Below are positions 24,957 through 36,600 of a DNA stretch of 46,875 bases, in pieces; position 1 is the stretch's first letter, and each line of letters begins with the position of its first letter. Under the pieces are notes generated by a model. It searched no databases, had not been told where the DNA came from, and saw nothing but the letters and a program-made list of their open reading frames with translations. Position numbers and translations under genes: made by a program. Source of the stretch: Dichomitus squalens LYAD-421 SS1 (Eukaryota; Basidiomycota; Agaricomycetes; Polyporales; Polyporaceae). Location of the stretch: the NCBI RefSeq assembly GCF_000275845.1, contig NW_006766883.1:966380-1013254 (forward strand), in the 5' to 3' direction.

Positions 24957-26406
24957 GGCTCACGAACGGGTGACAGCAGGAATGGTGGTGTAAGAGTGCT
25001 GCGAGGTGGGAGAGATCACAGAGAGCTCGAGGTGCCGAGGCGGTAAAGACGGAACGTTGTAGGTGGCAGAGTGGACGAGCAAGGAGGAAAAGAAGGTGGA
25101 GCAAGGACAGAGAGGCAGCCTTGAAGAGAGCAGAGCTTGGCTCCGGCTGGCGGTGGAGGTTGGAGTCGCAGGGAAAGGAAAAGAAGGCACAGTCGCTTGC
25201 GCAAGGCTCCAAATGTTTGTTTTCTAGCCAATCCTGCTCAGCGGCGGCAGACTAGCCCACGCGATTAGGCGGTTTGATCTCCCTGCCTGCTCTCACGTAG
25301 CCCCAATATCCGTCCCTTCGCCCGTCCTCGGACGCGTGTGCAGCGTCCCCATGCCTCCCCACGGCTTCTATTCATCCATGCCCCCTCCAGCAGCCTCCAG
25401 CCCAAAAGCTCTCCCATGAACCGGCAGCCGCGAGAACAGATAACACGCAAACCGCACCTGCACCTCCTCCCCACGCGGTCACGTGCTCATCGTCGCGGAG
25501 CATCGTCGCGTCTGTGTAATAGATCGCGATCTGTGATGGTGGCTAGACGCCAATCCCGATCCGACGTTTGAGAGCATCCTCCTTTGGTTCTTCCCGATCA
25601 GCCACGCTTCCAACAAAGAGCCATGACACATTCTACGACATACTTACCACCTCAACGCCTCGTATGTCGTCGTCATAGCATCGACTTGCTGCGTCTGTAA
25701 AGAAAGCAAGGCTCAGGACACACCTGGCGCGTTCATCATGCACCTCAGATTGCCTTTCCACACCCAGTTCCTGGCCCTCCGCTTACCTCCGGCCACGCCC
25801 TGGCAGTCAATTCAGTTGGCTGACCGGCCACCCTGTTGGCCAGACGTGTCGACCCACATGTCTCATCTGTCTCAGCAGCCCGGTCGCGTACCGCAAACAG
25901 CCTTTACGGCACAGGGCCAACGCCCGGCTCATTGATCTCTCTCGTCTGATGGACGTCAGACAACGCAAAACTCCGGACTTCCCGCGAAGGCGCGCGCAGA
26001 TCGTATACCACACCTGCGCAACAAATCTCCGCACTACATACATATTCACTTCCTGCAACCAGGCTCTAGAGGGTGTGTGTACATACGGCAACAGCAACGG
26101 CTCCACCTGCACTTTCTCAGCCGATTTGCTGATGGAAAGGCTACAGAGCACAGAACCTGTGGAGTGATATATTAGCCACTGATGTGGACCTCCAGAACCT
26201 GCTAGCACTCAGACGTCAACATCCGCCCGCACACAGCACAAAACGGTGAGCGAGCATGTCTCGTACTTATCTCCACCTCAGGGTCCAGTTGTCGCCTGCG
26301 GGAACCGTAGTTTGGTATCGTATATGCAAGTGAGTGCTAGTCTCAAGAAAATGTCCAGCCGTCACTACAGCAAGCTGCTACCGCCGCGGCGCCGCGTCCG
26401 TCTCCC
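24957..26406. other. Intergenic region, DENN promoter and NIPA 3' flank
   Basis: About 1.45 kb between the DENN start and the NIPA stop codon, both genes on the minus strand. The first 250 bp upstream of the DENN start are pyrimidine-rich on its strand, typical of a 5' leader. The rest contains only short frames on both strands; none has splice-supported extension or a recognisable domain. Confidence 0.5.
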
Positions 26407-28821
26407 TCATCCCGAATCCTGGCCCCCACCACCTACGACGCGTTCCGCAACGGTCTGCAGCCATTTCCACCTTGCCTTCGCCCGGCGTCCGGCGCCCCCA
26501 GAGCCCTGCTCCTCCTCCTGTGCCGTCCCCGCGCCCCCCCGCTCAGCATCCCACTCCAAATCCCGGTCGGTGCCCTCCGGCAGCCCCTCTATCTGACCCG
26601 CAGGAGCAGCAGCATGCCCTCGCCTCTGCCCCTCTGCATCCCCCTCACTAACGACGCGGCGCATCCTCCACCCAACTCCAAAAGGCACTCGTCGCGCGCC
26701 CGCCCCCAGGGCGGTCTGCGCGTCGCCCCCATTGGCCCCCCCAGCGCCGCGCGGAAGCGGCGTCGGGCTCGCGGGCACATCAGCAGCGCCATAACCGCCA
26801 TGCACGCTGTTCGCCAACCCCGAGCCAACCGCGGGCAGCGCGCTCGGGCGCCTCCGCCGCTCGCGGGGCACGATGGAGAACCCGGGGCTTATCGGGGACA
26901 ACCCGATGGAGAAGCCGCCCAGGGCGGACGCGCTGGGCGAGAGCGGATGCTGCGCGTTCGGGCTGAGCGACGACCCTGGCTCGAGCGTGGTCCGCCGCCG
27001 CCGGCGAGCGGCGGTGCCAGGGCTGGCGTGCGCGTCAGACGTGGCGGTGGCATCACCGCCCGCAGGGCCGCCTGTGCTCGCGGTGTAGGACGAGCGCGAG
27101 TGTCGCGAGGTGGATGTAAGCAATGCGGAGTCGGTCTGTTGCCGGCCGTGTCCGCGCGAAGATAGAGGGCTGCGTACGCATGAGCGTGGGCTGGGGCTCG
27201 GTGGGCGTGGCGAGAGCTGAGGGGCTACGATGGGGGCGGGCGGTTCGGTGATGACCTGTAGCCCCAGCCCGTGCGTTTGTGTGCGGCCGCGCGGGGATCC
27301 TGGGCGTTCCTCGTTCCCCATTGGGAGGGGCTCGTCCTCGTAGATCTCAACGTCCTGAGCCTCGATGTCGCTCTCTTCGCCCGTGTTGACGAGCTCTGTG
27401 GCTGATTCTTCTTCGGTCCAGGTGCCAATGTCGACGCCTCGGCCGCCCTCGGGCGGGAAGCTGATAACATAGACTCCCGCGAGGAGCACGACGATGCCGA
27501 GGAGAACAAGCAGTAGGTGCGTGGTGGACAACAACGAGAACTGATCGAAATATATCAGACCATTAACGATGGAAGATAGGTTGTAGAAGCAGAATGCCAC
27601 TAGATAGGGCTGAGTGTCAGGAATGACCTGTGAAGGAAGCGCATGTACTCACGTGGGCAGACTAAGGTGGGATCCGCGAGTATCAAGCCCTTGTGCATGT
27701 ACCACAGCTGCAAAAGGGCGAAGACGATCAAGCTAAGCAGCAGAACCCACGCCTGCCACCTCCAGAATTGGTTGTCACCTCCGAGAGTGAGTAGCAGCAG
27801 CTCTACACCGCTCTTGGCGAAGATTAGGCACATCCCAGAGATGATTCCCGAGATAGACGCATAAGAAGCGGCGAGAAAGAGAGGTGTGCGCGGAGACCGC
27901 GATGCATAGGAAAGAGGGCTAGCAATCATGGAGACCACGGAACCAGGAGGTGATGGAGAAGGAGTTTTGGAGCGAGGTTGGGGCTTGCGATCAATGAGCG
28001 GTGTACGTTCGGTAGGAGACGTCGGGTCGAGCGCATGGTTCGCAGTGGTAGCCGTAGTCAAGATGGAGGGTGCGGCATTAGGTACTAGGAGGGGAGACAG
28101 GGGAGGGCTGATGTCCACCGGCTTGTACCGACGATAATAGTAATATTCCACTGCATGGGCCTGTTGTAAACGTTCAGTGTGCACGCGACCGTCAGGCGGC
28201 ATAGTTACGTACAGTTGCCAGCCAGACTGATCCGACGAAGCCAAGCAACGAGAAGTACGCTATGAACGCAGGACGATCAAACAGGCGCAGCAAGTCTTCG
28301 ATGGAGTGTGTCGGTTCGGGTACAATGCCGAAAACAGCGATGAGGATGGCGCCGCCGGCGATTAATAGAGTGCCAAGAATCATCCATGGGGAGAAGACGT
28401 CGCCGAGGAGGAGCCGGGCAAAGAAGGCATTCCAAAGGAGAGAGACTGCGCCAAGCGGGGCCAGTATGACCACGGGCAAGGAGGCGATCTGTACCAGAGA
28501 GCCGAAGAGGTTGGAGGAGAGGAAGATGGCTGTGAAGTATGTATGAGAACATGACAGGGGCACATGAAGGAGCAGGTTAATACATACCGAAGCCAAGTAG
28601 CCACAGCCTACAGAGTAATCAGCAACGGAGATGAGCGCGGGAGGGCACGAAACGTACGGTCTGCGGTGCTCGACCTTCTGCTGCTGCTCCGGCAGGGCTT
28701 GATTCAGTACATGGCTCTTACGCTGGATTGTGAGACCGAGGGATTGAATGAAGGACGCGAGAAGACCGATAGTGATGCCAATGGGTATAGAGATGGTGGG
28801 GTCGCTCGAGTCGACCGTCAT
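26407..28821 (-). CDS. NIPA-type magnesium transporter (DUF803 family)
   Basis: A multi-pass membrane protein of the NIPA family, which carries Mg2+ and belongs to the drug/metabolite transporter superfamily. The start at 28821 (MTVDSSDPTISIPIGITIG) leads into the first membrane span and QRKSHVLN. A 20-nt micro-exon (28588-28607) encodes the conserved LWLLGF. It joins to IFLSSNLFGSLVQIASLPVV and LAPLGAVSLLWNAFFARLLL, the family hallmark. Further spans are SPWMILGTLLIAGGAILIAV, FIAYFSLLGFVGSVWLATV, a large polar loop (about 28140-27920), then FLAASYASISGIISGMCLIF, WVLLLSLIVFALLQLWYMHK, CFYNLSSIVNGLIYFDQFS and LLLVLLGIVVLLAGVYVISF. A cytoplasmic tail of more than 330 residues, rich in S, P, R and G, runs to TGA 26407-26409. 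Total about 720 aa, far longer than animal NIPA (about 330-400), as is usual in basidiomycetes. Ion specificity is inferred. Confidence 0.92.
28588..28607 (-). other. 20-nt micro-exon of the NIPA gene
   Basis: The exon is flanked by acceptor ...TGTAG and donor GTATGT on the minus strand. Splicing in phase joins CC|G and G|CC at its edges to give HRRP-LWLLGF-AIFLSSN, restoring the conserved NIPA motif that either reading frame alone lacks. Confidence 0.85.
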
Positions 28822-29021
28822 GAAGGAAAGTACGGTGGACTAGGTAGGTTGTTCGTGGTCGAGACAGACACTCCTGGCATCGCTGCTACATGCTCCGTCC
28901 ATGCTCATGTCCGTTTTGGGAAAGCACGTGCCTCCACCGGGTTGCGCCGTCGCTGCAGCGGCCGTTCCTTTCCATCAACCGGACTTCGACCGCCGCAAGG
29001 CCCGGCAGTGCCGAGCCCAAC
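28822..29021. promoter_or_regulatory. Short bidirectional promoter region
   Basis: Only 200 bp separate the start codons of the NIPA gene (minus strand) and duplicate copy A (plus strand). Both promoters and 5' UTRs must fit here or overlap, so the two genes may share regulatory input. I see no clear TATA box. Confidence 0.5.
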
Positions 29022-31029
29022 ATGTCCCAAAGATCAGCCATATTCAACCAAGATCTGCTCGCCGCACCCTTCGGGCCATTTCAAGAGGAACATGCGCTCA
29101 CTAGCGACGTGCGCAACACAACCGTAAAAAATCCGCTCGTCCTGGATTGTGTACAGTTCGAGCTAGAAGGCACCAATGAGATTGTAGGGTATGCGTAGTC
29201 CCAGTACAAACAAAGATAACTCGCTCACCTTCCGTTCCAGCCTCGATGAATGCGAACCATGCCAGCCGGAGTATGACCTGGAACGCTGCAGACATGTGAC
29301 GTTCACCGGCGTCCTAGAAATTAGCAATCTCAAGTGGCTTTCCCCCGAAACAATCGACACGATAGGTGGAGCCTTGCAGGAACGAGATCGTGTCGCTCGT
29401 ATCGCCACCCACCGAAATGCTCTACCCGACAGCCAAGGCCGAAACTATGCCGAGGAACTCAACTTTTGGTTCTCCTTCGACCTTGGCCTCAAAATCAGAG
29501 TAATCATTCGAGGGGAGAAGTGGATGCCCGTTTCATACCTACAGTGTGAGCAAGCCAACGAACTCTGCACTTCCTGGATTGCTAGAGCCCATCTGTATCT
29601 GCATTGATGCTGATCTTGATCTCTAGCCATCCACATTCCGAAAGGCTTAATGCTAGTGGCTCGGTCGGTGCAATTGATTGGCGTCCTTGCATTCTAAGAC
29701 AGCTCAGACTGGAGCGCATCCAGAAGCACTCGTAGATATGAAGTCGCTTCGCTACATATCGAAACCTACGAGCGCAGCCGAAAAGTAAGCCCTCTGTTCT
29801 CTCACTTCCGCTCACATCCCGAGCATCCCACAGTATTTGGCTCGATGGCGGCTGCTGCACGAACTGCAGAAACTCCTAGGGATCGACGCGGGCCCTGGGA
29901 AGTCGTGGAGTGACAACAAGACGCCTCTGGCTGGACGCACCCCCGAATGGTTTGCAGAGCTCTATCTGCGACACAGAGCGTACTCTTTCGAACAACGTCG
30001 GCAGCGTCCCATCTACGACTCGGACTCAGACTCGGATATCGAGCCTGGAGCCAACGGAAGATTGAAGCGTGGCCGCGAGCATAGTCCCCGTTCCGTCTCG
30101 CAGGAAGAAGTCCTCTCGCTCATCCAACAGCACGGTCAATGGGTCATGGATCAAGTGAAGCAACGGAAACACGGCAAATGGCTCGACCTGAGGGTCTGGG
30201 CTCTCTGGTTCGCTTCGGCTGACGCCAGGGTGGCGGACGGCCGTTCCTCTCCTCCGGAATGCAGCACTGGACGCAAGGTAGTCAACAAGGAAAGAAGCAA
30301 GGTGGTAGGCTTGTACGCGGCGTAGGGGTTGCAGGTTGTTGACGCGATCGGAATGACAGAGAGGACTCGCTCGGCAGGTCAGCCCCCGTTCCCCTTCGCC
30401 GATGGCGGTGGACGCTCGTCTACCGTATCCGACCCATGGCAGAAAAGTGGACGAGGCGATGCTGCGCACGTATGACCCAGACTTCTCACCTCAGTCCACC
30501 ACCCTCGGCTCCCCAGTGAGCAGCCCCGGGCGCCCGAGCACGCCAGTCGACCCCGATCTATTAGCACTGCTTCCTTCGCAGCTGTGGCAACCTCCAAATG
30601 TCAATTCACTACAGATTTGGACATGTCCTTGGAAAAACTGCTCCTATGTCATCGACCTCTTCCATTTAACGGACGAAGACATGGACCATCAGGATATCAC
30701 GGAAGAGGATAAGCAGCGGTTTCGGAGAAAGCAATGGTCAAGAAGCGATGCCTGGGCCCGTGAGGCGTTTGCATACATGGTCGACAGACACCATCATTGG
30801 CATTTCAATGACGCAGGCATTGACGTTGACCTGGTTGGCGACCGTGTGAGTCTTCGTTGTTTCCGACTTTTCTCAGTCATGTACACAAATTGTTAACTTG
30901 TTTTCCTATATGCAGTATGCTTTCCGTTGGAGATATTCGTCTAGCCAACCTCGCCCGACACAGTTCAGAAACGTCAAAGTTGATGACAGGCGACCTGAAC
31001 CCGATAGAATCAAAGAGGAAGCTAGTTGA
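29022..31029 (+). CDS. Unrecognised tandem-duplicate protein, copy A, with zinc-finger-like C-terminus
   Basis: I do not recognise this family. ATG 29022 opens MSQRSAIFNQDLLAAPFGPF. After an intron comes GLDECEPCQPEYD and a hydrophilic alpha/beta segment (FTGVLEISNLKWLSPETID). The chain then continues with SIHIPKGLMLVA, a conserved RRYEVASLHIETYERSR block, and a helical region (TPEWFAELYLRHRAY) with a DSDSDSD acidic run. An SP/TP-rich stretch follows (TTLGSPVSSPGRPSTPVD). The C-terminal module has CPWKNCSY, about 45 residues, then a histidine cluster (DRHHHWHF), a possible C2H2-type site. A last exon encodes YAFRWRYSSSQPRP and ends with TGA 31027-31029. Copy B has the same block order and intron positions. 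Serine/proline runs and acidic repeats suggest a regulatory or nuclear role; this is inference only. About 500 aa. Confidence 0.78.
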
Positions 31030-31221
31030 CTTGCATCCGGTCTCTCCGCGTGTCTCTGTGATCTATAATCGTTCATCTGGTCACGGAGACACGATCTCGG
31101 AGTTTGATTGCTGGCCGACACTGTATTTACATGTGATCTCAATCGTGCTCATCGAGTGTCCTACTCATACATGGCCCTTGAGACGAATTGCAGCGATGCC
31201 ATGGATTAATCTCACGGGTAG

Positions 31222-31228
31222 TATAAAA
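31222..31228 (+). promoter_or_regulatory. TATA box upstream of copy B
   Basis: A perfect TATAAAA lies 208 bp before the copy B ATG. It is the best TATA match seen in any intergenic region of the window. It implies a transcription start near 31255 and a 5' leader of about 180 nt that would contain the GCA repeat and the small upstream frame. Confidence 0.45.
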
Positions 31229-31350
31229 GCCTCGATTAGGTCATGTGCGATGTCCTGCTGGAAGAGCTAGGTGCCATTTGCGGTACCCTTCTTGATATTC
31301 GTTTCTGGAAAGCTAACGTAACAATCGACAAACGCTGACCATTGTCTGCC

Positions 31351-31379
31351 GCAGCAGCAGCAGCAGCAGCAGCAGCAGC
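31351..31379. repeat. GCA trinucleotide microsatellite, 9.7 units
   Basis: An uninterrupted GCA/CAG run of 29 bp. It lies 57 bp upstream of the copy B start, probably in its 5' UTR, so length changes there could alter expression. Copy A has no equivalent tract. Confidence 0.95.
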
Positions 31380-31380
31380 T

Positions 31381-31401
31381 ATGTCTGGCTATTCGACTTA
31401 G
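31381..31401 (+). promoter_or_regulatory. Possible upstream ORF of copy B (6 codons)
   Basis: The frame MSGYST followed by TAG begins two bases after the GCA repeat and ends 34 nt before the copy B ATG. If the leader starts near 31255, ribosomes would meet this ATG first. It may be chance. Confidence 0.3.
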
Positions 31402-31435
31402 CTTTGCAAGCTTTCAACGATCGTAGCAGGTATAG

Positions 31436-33446
31436 ATGAGTGTACGCCTCTCTGACCTCATCAATGAGCCCTTCGGTCCATTTCTCGAGGAAGACGCGCT
31501 GACGACCACCGTGCCGAACACAACGCAGAGGAACATCGTGGCGCTGGAATGCCTTCTCCTTGAAGGGAACGGCAGTATCACAGGGTACGCATGAAGTCAC
31601 AGGAGGTTGCAATCAACATACTCAACAATCATTTCTGCAGCCTAGACGAATGTGAACAGTTCCAGCCCGAGTACAACAAGGAGTTGTATGAGGTACAGAA
31701 GGTCCCAGTGCGCTTTCATGGAGTCCTCGAAATCCAACGCCTCACATGGCTGACCCCCGAAGCCATCGCCGGCATTGAGGAGGACCTACGCGACCGCGAC
31801 CTGGTCGCGAGGGCAACGCTCAACCCAGAGGCTCGACCAAGTACTCTCACGCTCAAGCAAATGTATCACCCAACTCCAGGGTTCTCTGGTGGCCAGCTCA
31901 AGATCAAGGTCAAGATCCAAGGCACGCGGATCAACACAGCCGTATATCTCAACGGTAAGTATAACCGCCTGCCTGTACTACATGAGCTTCTCATGACTTA
32001 CTGATAATAGCTGACGACGTTCCAAGGACTTTGATGTTGAACACTATGTATGTCCGTCTCTTGCGCTAGACCTCCACGACGCTCCCTGAGGCCATTCGCA
32101 GGACTCGCAGATATGCCGTGAATTCCATGCATATCAACACATATGAACTCAGTCGCCGCGTAGGTGTTCTAGTCCTATCTTGTGAGCACTCTCCTATAGG
32201 CTCATTTTGGTGTGAAGTACCTCTCTCGCTACCAGCTACATTACACCCTGCGAACCCTTCTTGCCCTAGACGCAGGATCGAACACTCACGCAAACAATCA
32301 TACCAAGCTCGAGAAACGCACTCCAGAATGGTTCATCGACCTGTACTTCAAGCATTTCGCATACCTCGGCGCCGCCCGCCAACATCGGCCGCTCTACATT
32401 GAGTCGGACTCCGACATCGAGCACAACACAGCCGGCCGGATGAAGGCAGGTCGTGAGCATACATTACGGCACGTCTCCAGGGCAGAAGTGCGCTCTCGCA
32501 TCGCGGAGCACGCCAAATGGCTGATAGAAGAGCAAAAGTTGAATAACAAAAACAAGTGGATCGACGTGGACATTTGGACCGCGTGGCTAGGTAGAGTGGG
32601 TCATCTTCGTAGGGAAGCTAAGGAAGCCGGCCGAGTCTTTGGTGTCTGGGACGGGGCCGACGTCAGCCTGGAGGACGATACGGACCTTGAGGATCTCCCT
32701 CGCCGTCCCAATCCTGCCAGACGCAAGAGTAAACCTGCGACTGTAGCTGTCGTCCTATCCTGTTGTAAGACTTGAGCGTGCTGACCACGCATCTCTTGTA
32801 GAAGACGACCAGACGAGCTGCCTCGCCCAGAATAGTAGATGTTTACCTGCCGGAGCCATACACAGACGAGGCTATGATGCGGACCTACGATCCAGACTTC
32901 TCACCTCCCTCAACTACCCTCGGATCCCCTACAAGTACCCCTTCGCGTCCCAGCACCCCCGTTGATCCTGACCTGCTAGCCAGACTCCCATCGCAGCTAT
33001 GGCATCCTCCCAACGTCAACGCATTACTGATCTGGCCATGTCCGTGGGACGGCTGCTCCTACACAATCAATCTCCTCCACCCAAAGGAAGAGGATATGGA
33101 CCACCCTGATATCACGGAGGAGGATAAGCAGCGGTTCCGAAGCAGGACGTGGAAAGGGCCAAGGGATGTGCGTGCTCGCGAGGCGTTCGCGTACATGGTA
33201 GACAAACACCACGACTACCACTTCCGACAATTGGGCATTGAGTTTGACTTGTTCAATGGACGACGGGTGAGATTTCCCATATCCTCTTTAAGGATGATGA
33301 TGACTGATTGAGCACTGTGATGGGCATTCTAGTGTCATTTCCATTGGAAGAACACAGCTAGCCACCCGCGGCCTTCGCTATTCAGACAAGTTAGGGCGGA
33401 CGACAGGCGACCGGATCTAGAGAAGGTGAAACGAGAGAATGCTTGA
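31436..33446 (+). CDS. Unrecognised tandem-duplicate protein, copy B, with zinc-finger-like C-terminus
   Basis: Paralogue of the gene immediately upstream and on the same strand. ATG 31436 opens MSVRLSDLINEPFGPFLEED. The same blocks follow in order: GLDECEQFQPEYN, FHGVLEIQRLTWLTPEAIAG, DVPRTLMLNTM, TRRYAVNSMHINTYELSRR, RTPEWFIDLYFKHFAY, the acidic ESDSDIE, TTLGSPTSTPSRPSTPVDPD, CPWDGCSYTINLLHPKEEDM, DITEEDKQRFRS and DKHHDYHF. The last exon encodes CHFHWKNTASHPRPSLFRQV and DDRRPDLEKVKRENA, ending TGA 33444-33446. Intron positions match copy A (after ...TG|GL, before YLSRY, before CHFHW), so the duplication came after intron gain. Strongest identity is in the C-terminal third; the central part has drifted (lengths differ, an extra acidic LEDDTDLEDLP in B). 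The conserved C, C and H residues are kept in both copies, suggesting both remain functional. About 515 aa. Confidence 0.78.
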
Positions 33447-33694
33447 CATAACTAACCGTGTAAGGTCTACACTCGTCTTGCGCAGTCGACGGACATGTAA
33501 GAGACAGATATGGAATGCGATTACTAGCCTATGGTACAGTGATTTTGAATGTGGTGTCTACTGATACAGTACAATGCGACAAGATCAGCTATACAGTGGA
33601 TATCTCCAAATCTGCGAAGTCCATCTATCGTCGGAACTCATAAGCCCATTTGATCTTACATTGCTCGTGCGTTCCTCACTCCGCCGCCGCAAGT

Positions 33695-36600
33695 TCAATC
33701 CATCTCCTCGATCTCGATGTCGTCTTCGTCGTAGTCGACGTCCATCTCCTCGCCAGTGCCCTCGTGGTTAGGCACGATGAACAGCCGGTTGTGCGGCCCG
33801 TCGAACTGGACCTTGATCGTCTCCCCATCGCGGATGCGCTCGGAGAGGATCATGACCGAGAGCGGGTTGAGGAGCTCCTGTTGGATCGCACGGTTGAGCG
33901 GCCGCGCGCCGTACGCGGGAGAGTACCCGATCGACATCAGGTAGTTCTTCGCCGCGTCGTCGAGCTGGAGCGTCATCTTCCGATCCGCGAGGCGTTCATG
34001 GACCTCCTTGAGGCGGAGGTCGACGATCTTCAGCACGTTGTTGCGAGAGAGCGTGCGCTGTAGAAACACAAGTTAGCATGATGTTCGATACTTGCACGCC
34101 ATGTAGCAAGAGAATACTTACGAAGATGACGATCTCATCGATACGGTTGATGAACTCTGGCGGGAAGTGGCCGCGGATGGCACCCATAACGAGCTCACGC
34201 GTCGCAGGCTTGACAGGGCCCTCACCCATGTCGTTGAGGAATGCGGCGCCGAGGTTGCCCGTCATGATGATTACGGTGTTGCGGAAGTCGACGACGCGGC
34301 CCTGACCGTCCGTGAGCCGACCATCGTCGAGCACCTGGAGGAACAGCTGGTAGAACTCGCGCGACGCCTTCTCGATTTCGTCGATGAGCACGATCGAGTA
34401 CGGCTTGCGGCGGATGTACTCCGTGAGCTGGCCGCCCTCGTCGTGGCCGACGTAGCCCGGAGGCGAACCGATGAGACGAGCGATCGAGTGCTTCTCGGAG
34501 TACTCGGATCCATCAATACGGATCATGGCTTCGGGCGAATCGAAGAGCAGGGTTGCGAGCTGTGAAACCGACTCGTTAGTATACAAATTCGTGAGTAGTG
34601 CACATACGAAGACAACTTACCGTCTTGCTCATCAAGGTCTTACCAGTACCAGATGGACCGGCGAAGAGGAAGCTGGCAATCGGCCTGTTGGCGTTCCGGA
34701 GACCCGAGCGGCTCAGACGAATCGCGTTCGCAACCGCCTTGACCGCCTCAGGCTGGCCGACAACGCTCTCCGCGAGGATCTTCTCCATACGGAGCAGCTT
34801 CTCCTTCTCCGTGCTCATCAAGCGCGTCACAGGAATGTTCGTCCACCTGCCGACGATCTCCGCGATCTGCTCGGGGGTGACGACGTCGGTACCCGAGCCG
34901 TGCGCCAGGTCCTCTTCAGCCTTCTTCGACTCAAGCTGCGCGAGCCGGTTCTGGAGCTCGGGGATAGCGTAGTAGCGGAGGTCCGACGCGGTTGCGAGGT
35001 CGTAACGGCGCTCTGCTTCGTCGGCCTTGGCCTTGAGCTCGTCGATGCGTTTGCGGACGTTCTGAACCTCGTCACCGCGCTTCTTCTCGGCTTCGTAGGC
35101 AGCCTGGAGGGGCTTGAGCTGGTCCTCGACGTCTGCGATAGCTTTGCGGGCCTTGATGAGGCGCTCCTTGGAGGCTTCGTCCTTTTCGCGCTCAAGAGCG
35201 TGGATTTCGACCTCGAGTTCGAGCTTACGGCGCTGGAGCTGGTCAATGGCCTCGGGAGCAGTCTCGCGTGTCACACGGACGCTGCAAAATACAAGTTAGC
35301 AAGCCTTGGAACACCACCGCAGGGAGTAGCACAAAAGCTTACCTTGCGCACGCCTCGTCGACCAAGTCAATGGCAGAGTCGGGAAGACGTCTTGAGGTGA
35401 GGTAACGGTGGGCCAGTTGCGCAGCCGAGATGAGGGCCCCGTCGAGAATGCGAACACCATGGTGGACCTCGTATTTCTCGCGGATACCACGGAGGATCGA
35501 TATCGTCTCAGGGACCGAAGGCTCGTTGACGATGACCTGAGCAAACCGACGTTCGAGAGCGGGATCCTTCTCGACGTATTCCCTATACTCTTTAAGCGTC
35601 GTCGCACCGATGCAGCGGAGTTTGCCGCGTGCCAAGAGGGGCTTGAAGAGGTTGGCGGCGTCCATACCGCCAGAGCCGGCCATGATGAGGTGAAACTCAT
35701 CGATGAAGAGGATAACGCCGGGACCCTCCTCGATGGCCTTCTCGACTTCGTTCAGGACGGACTTGATACGCTCCTCATACTCTCCCCGGTACTTCGCACC
35801 CGCCATGAGTGCACCCATATCGAGGGAGTAGAGGCGTGCAATGAGCGAAGCCGGCACGTCGCGGTTGACGATCCGCTGCGCGAGACCCTCGGCGATGGCA
35901 GACTTTCCGACACCGGGCTCACCGATGAGGATCGGGTTGTTCTTTGTCCTGAAGGTCCATAGTTAGCAACATCAGGGCAGCAGAGACCGGCAAATGAAGC
36001 CACTCACCTCCTACACAAGATACGAACAACACGACGAATCTCGTTGTCACGACCGATGACAGGGTCTAGCTTGCCCTCTTCGGCCAGAGCGGTGAGGTCA
36101 GTCGCATACTTGTTCAAAGCGTCGAAGCCTTGCTCGGCGTTCTTGCTGTCGACACGACGATTACCCCGGATTTGGTCGATGGCCGTCTTGACGACGTCCT
36201 CGGTAAGACCCGCCTCCTTGAGGATGGGGGCGATCGAGGAGTCCTTGATCAGGGCGGCGAGGATGTGGTCCTGAGCAATGTAGGAGTCGTGCATGGTTTT
36301 CCTGAGCGAGTCGGCCTCACGAATGACCTTGGCGGCGGCAGAGCTGAGAGAGACCTCTTCGGGTGGTGGTGACTGCGTAGGCAGTCGTACGATGAGCTTC
36401 TGGAGAGCTCTCCGAATTGTAACCTAGGGAAAATATGTTAGAACTTCGTAGAACTCTAGAGCGCAATGGAGGTTAAGTACCGTGTCACCGCCGGCCTTGT
36501 CGATAACCGAGCTGAAGAGTGAAGAGGTGGATGGACCTCCTCCTTCGCTCTGGCCCTCATTGAGAAGTGCGAAGGCTATGTGCGCGGGATGCACTGTGAA

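Larger units (their letters stand above)
31030..31435. other. Intergenic spacer between tandem copies A and B
   Basis: About 405 bp holding the copy A 3' flank and copy B promoter. It includes a canonical TATA box, a GCA microsatellite and a six-codon upstream frame (all listed separately). No gene is seen. Confidence 0.6.

Noticed and set aside
26614..27165. 183-codon plus-strand frame
   Set aside because: Antisense shadow of the S/P/R-rich tail of the NIPA protein.
34471..35400. 309-codon plus-strand frame opposite HSP104
   Set aside because: Antisense of the highly conserved Hsp104 NBD2 and middle domain; codon structure creates the open frame.
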